Shown one piece after another: positions 6,475-7,551 of a stretch of 7,551 nt of DNA. The position numbers were made by a program, and so were the translations under genes. Origin of the DNA: JBLIOB01 sp047639575 (GTDB lineage Bacteria; Bacteroidota; Bacteroidia; Flavobacteriales_D; Parvicellaceae); NCBI GenBank assembly GCA_047639575.1, contig JBLIOB010000210.1, forward strand, positions 1 to 7,551. Reading direction: 5' to 3'. How positions within the stretch are numbered: position 1 is the stretch's first letter; every line of letters starts with the position of its first letter. The notes beneath the pieces are model-generated. The model made no database searches, was not told the DNA's origin, and saw only the letters and a list, made by a program, of their open reading frames with translations.

Positions 6475-7304
6475 AAGTCATCACATTAAGCCTCCGGGGC
6501 CGTCCATTTATTCAGTCGTTCTCGTTAGAGTCAGACTTTCGTGCGAATCAGGTGCGAGATCATGATGCATGTCTGTCTTACGTATGTTCCGGTACTCAGG
6601 AGATATTCTCGCCTACAGGAAAAATTGTTACCAAAGATGGAGAAGGCGTTCTTATGAAATGTGGTAACTATGTTGCTGGAACGGTTGGTGCTACTCCGAT
6701 TTCGGCCTATCATGGAGTTGCTTTTCATATGAATCTTGAAACCATTAAGAAAGCGTTTGCTGGTAAAGATCTTGGCTTTTTGAAAGTGAGTAATAACGTT
6801 AAGATGGTTGACCCATCAGTGAAAATTAGTCAGAATAAAATGTTGGAAAACTTCATTTCATCATTAACCTTTTATTTTGAATGCCCAGAATTAGCAAAGG
6901 AAGAAATATTAGCCCTCAAGCTGCAGGAACTAGTTTATATACTTTGTGACTCTGGTAAAAACCCTATCGCCACTCAAATAATTGGGACGCTTGAAACTCA
7001 CGATCAGATTGCTTTCGATGAGATAATTTCGGCTAATCTATTCAGTGGTTTGAGTCTTAATGAGCTCGCACACCTTACTGCTCGTAGTGAATCCTCTTTT
7101 AAACGAGACTTTAGAAAGTGGTATCAAGAGAGTCCCGCTAAGTACTTTAAAATTAAAAGACTTGAAAAAGCTGCTGACTTATTAAAACATTCGAAACTTC
7201 AAGTCAATGAAATAGCATGGGACTGTGGTTTTGAAAGTGCAGCTCACTTCGGTGCTGCCTTTTTAGCGTCTCACGGTAAAACACCTAAACAATTTAGGGC
7301 ATGA
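6471..7304 (+). CDS. AraC-family transcriptional regulator
   Basis: A 277-residue DNA-binding regulator. The C-terminal third carries the two AraC helix-turn-helix motifs. The first (about 193-244) contains LSLNELAHLTARSESSFKRD. The second (about 245-277) contains VNEIAWDCGFESAAHFGAAF and ends HGKTPKQFRA, the classical AraC signature. The N-terminal half (about 30-70; LSYVCSGTQEIFSPTGK, GVLMKCGNYV) resembles the cupin-like sensor region of ExsA-type AraC regulators, which respond to proteins or small ligands; the effector here is unknown. The ATG at 6471 is used because no other Met precedes residue 62, which lies inside the N-terminal domain. Likely targets by position are the divergent SPOR-like gene or the broken ORF 100 bp downstream. 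Recognition of the family is firm, but the target is inference. Confidence 0.93.
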   Translation: MEVITLSLRGRPFIQSFSLESDFRANQVRDHDACLSYVCSGTQEIFSPTGKIVTKDGEGVLMKCGNYVAGTVGATPISAYHGVAFHMNLETIKKAFAGKDLGFLKVSNNVKMVDPSVKISQNKMLENFISSLTFYFECPELAKEEILALKLQELVYILCDSGKNPIATQIIGTLETHDQIAFDEIISANLFSGLSLNELAHLTARSESSFKRDFRKWYQESPAKYFKIKRLEKAADLLKHSKLQVNEIAWDCGFESAAHFGAAFLASHGKTPKQFRA

Positions 7305-7370
7305 CCTTTTTTGGATACTCTTTGATCTAAAATCTATACCCACCTACCCTTCTTGAAATCATCTTTGTAC

Positions 7371-7384
7371 TGTCAATAGTGACA
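7371..7384. promoter_or_regulatory. TGTCA-ATAG-TGACA palindrome upstream of a short ORF
   Basis: A perfect 5-bp inverted repeat with a 4-bp loop lies in the 99-bp gap after the AraC-family gene, 19 bases before the ATG at 7404. TTTG elements flank it (7364-7367 and 7397-7400), but their spacing does not fit a standard promoter. It could be an operator. There is no T-tract, so it is not a typical terminator. Confidence 0.3.
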
Positions 7385-7403
7385 CAATACGAATAGTTTG
7401 ATT

Positions 7404-7469
7404 ATGAAAACAGTAATAGGAACAATACAGTACTCCCCATCCTTAGGACAGGATAAAAGTAATTATTAG
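7404..7469 (+). pseudogene. Possible truncated 5' end of a carbon-nitrogen hydrolase gene
   Basis: A 21-codon ORF starting MKTVIGTIQYS and continuing PSLGQDKSNY before TAG. The spacing Q-x-x-P-x-x-G-x-x-x-x-N (QYSPSLGQDKSN) follows the N-terminal pattern of nitrilase-superfamily proteins, where QxxPxxGDxxxN is common after the first beta strand. Full proteins of that family are about 250-300 residues, so this would be only the first few percent. Coding similarity ends where the opposite-strand ORF (7474-7551) begins, consistent with disruption by an insertion. It is in line with the AraC-type gene, 99 bp downstream, and could once have been its target. The match rests on very few residues and is tentative. 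Confidence 0.3.
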
Positions 7470-7473
7470 TTTA

Positions 7474-7551
7474 TTAAGATGCCATTTTTTTAATTTCATA
7501 TACCTGATCAGGTTGCACTTTTCCTATTTCAGTATGTCTTCTTTCTGTATT
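7474..7551 (-). CDS. C-terminal end of an unidentified ORF entering from the right edge
   Basis: The reverse strand is open from the window edge for 25 codons to TAA at 7474-7476. The visible tail includes RRHTEIGKVQPDQVYEIKKM and ends AS. The basic, charged composition is that of a real protein terminus and would suit a DNA-binding protein such as a transposase. I do not recognise the family. It abuts the abrupt end of the nitrilase-like fragment, so a second insertion sequence is one explanation. With only 25 residues visible, a chance open frame cannot be ruled out. Confidence 0.35.
   Translation of the reverse strand, partial: NTERRHTEIGKVQPDQVYEIKKMAS

Noticed and set aside
6531..6728. 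Opposite-strand 65-codon frame inside the AraC-family gene
   Set aside because: It overlaps the sensor domain of a well-supported gene and shows no domain or export signal.

Overview
The window (7,551 bp, AT-rich) looks like a chromosomal accessory stretch from a member of the Bacteroidota. Four things point there. There is a TonB-dependent receptor with an N-terminal carboxypeptidase-regulatory-like domain. There is a secreted MORN-repeat protein of the YwqK-like type. Promoter-like sequences resemble the Bacteroidota pattern TTTG / TAnnTTTG. No gene has a clear Shine-Dalgarno sequence. I cannot place it below phylum level with confidence.

Layout from left to right. Positions 1-376 (-) encode the N-terminal part of an IS1380-family transposase that runs off the left edge. 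Its outer end is probably near 479, and a short coding-like remnant (478-570, +) abuts it. Positions 571-829 are non-coding and hold copy A of a ~125-bp intergenic repeat plus a perfect 10-bp inverted repeat. A TonB-dependent outer-membrane receptor lies at 830-3241 (-). A large secreted MORN-repeat protein lies at 3512-5563 (+) and is divergent from the receptor across a 270-bp gap. Copy B of the intergenic repeat lies at 5634-5757. A small secreted SPOR-like protein lies at 5861-6331 (-), and an AraC-family regulator at 6471-7304 (+) diverges from it. After the regulator a 21-codon ORF (7404-7469, +) resembles the first residues of a carbon-nitrogen hydrolase and stops abruptly. The C-terminal end of another ORF (7474-7551, -) enters from the right edge. 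The right side therefore looks like a gene broken by an insertion.

The four complete genes do not form an operon, because neighbouring orientations alternate. Three of the encoded proteins carry export signals: the receptor, the MORN protein and the SPOR-like protein. The AraC-type regulator could control the divergent SPOR-like gene or the broken downstream gene, but nothing in the sequence proves it. The receptor has no SusD partner in the window, so its substrate is unknown.

The most interesting signals are non-coding. Two related ~125-bp repeat copies lie in the same orientation 5 kb apart and share a conserved small hairpin. A short CCATA...TATGG-like palindrome recurs once in each of the four main intergenic gaps and once overlaps the AraC-family start codon. 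I see no convincing new defence system, CRISPR array, tRNA or rRNA.
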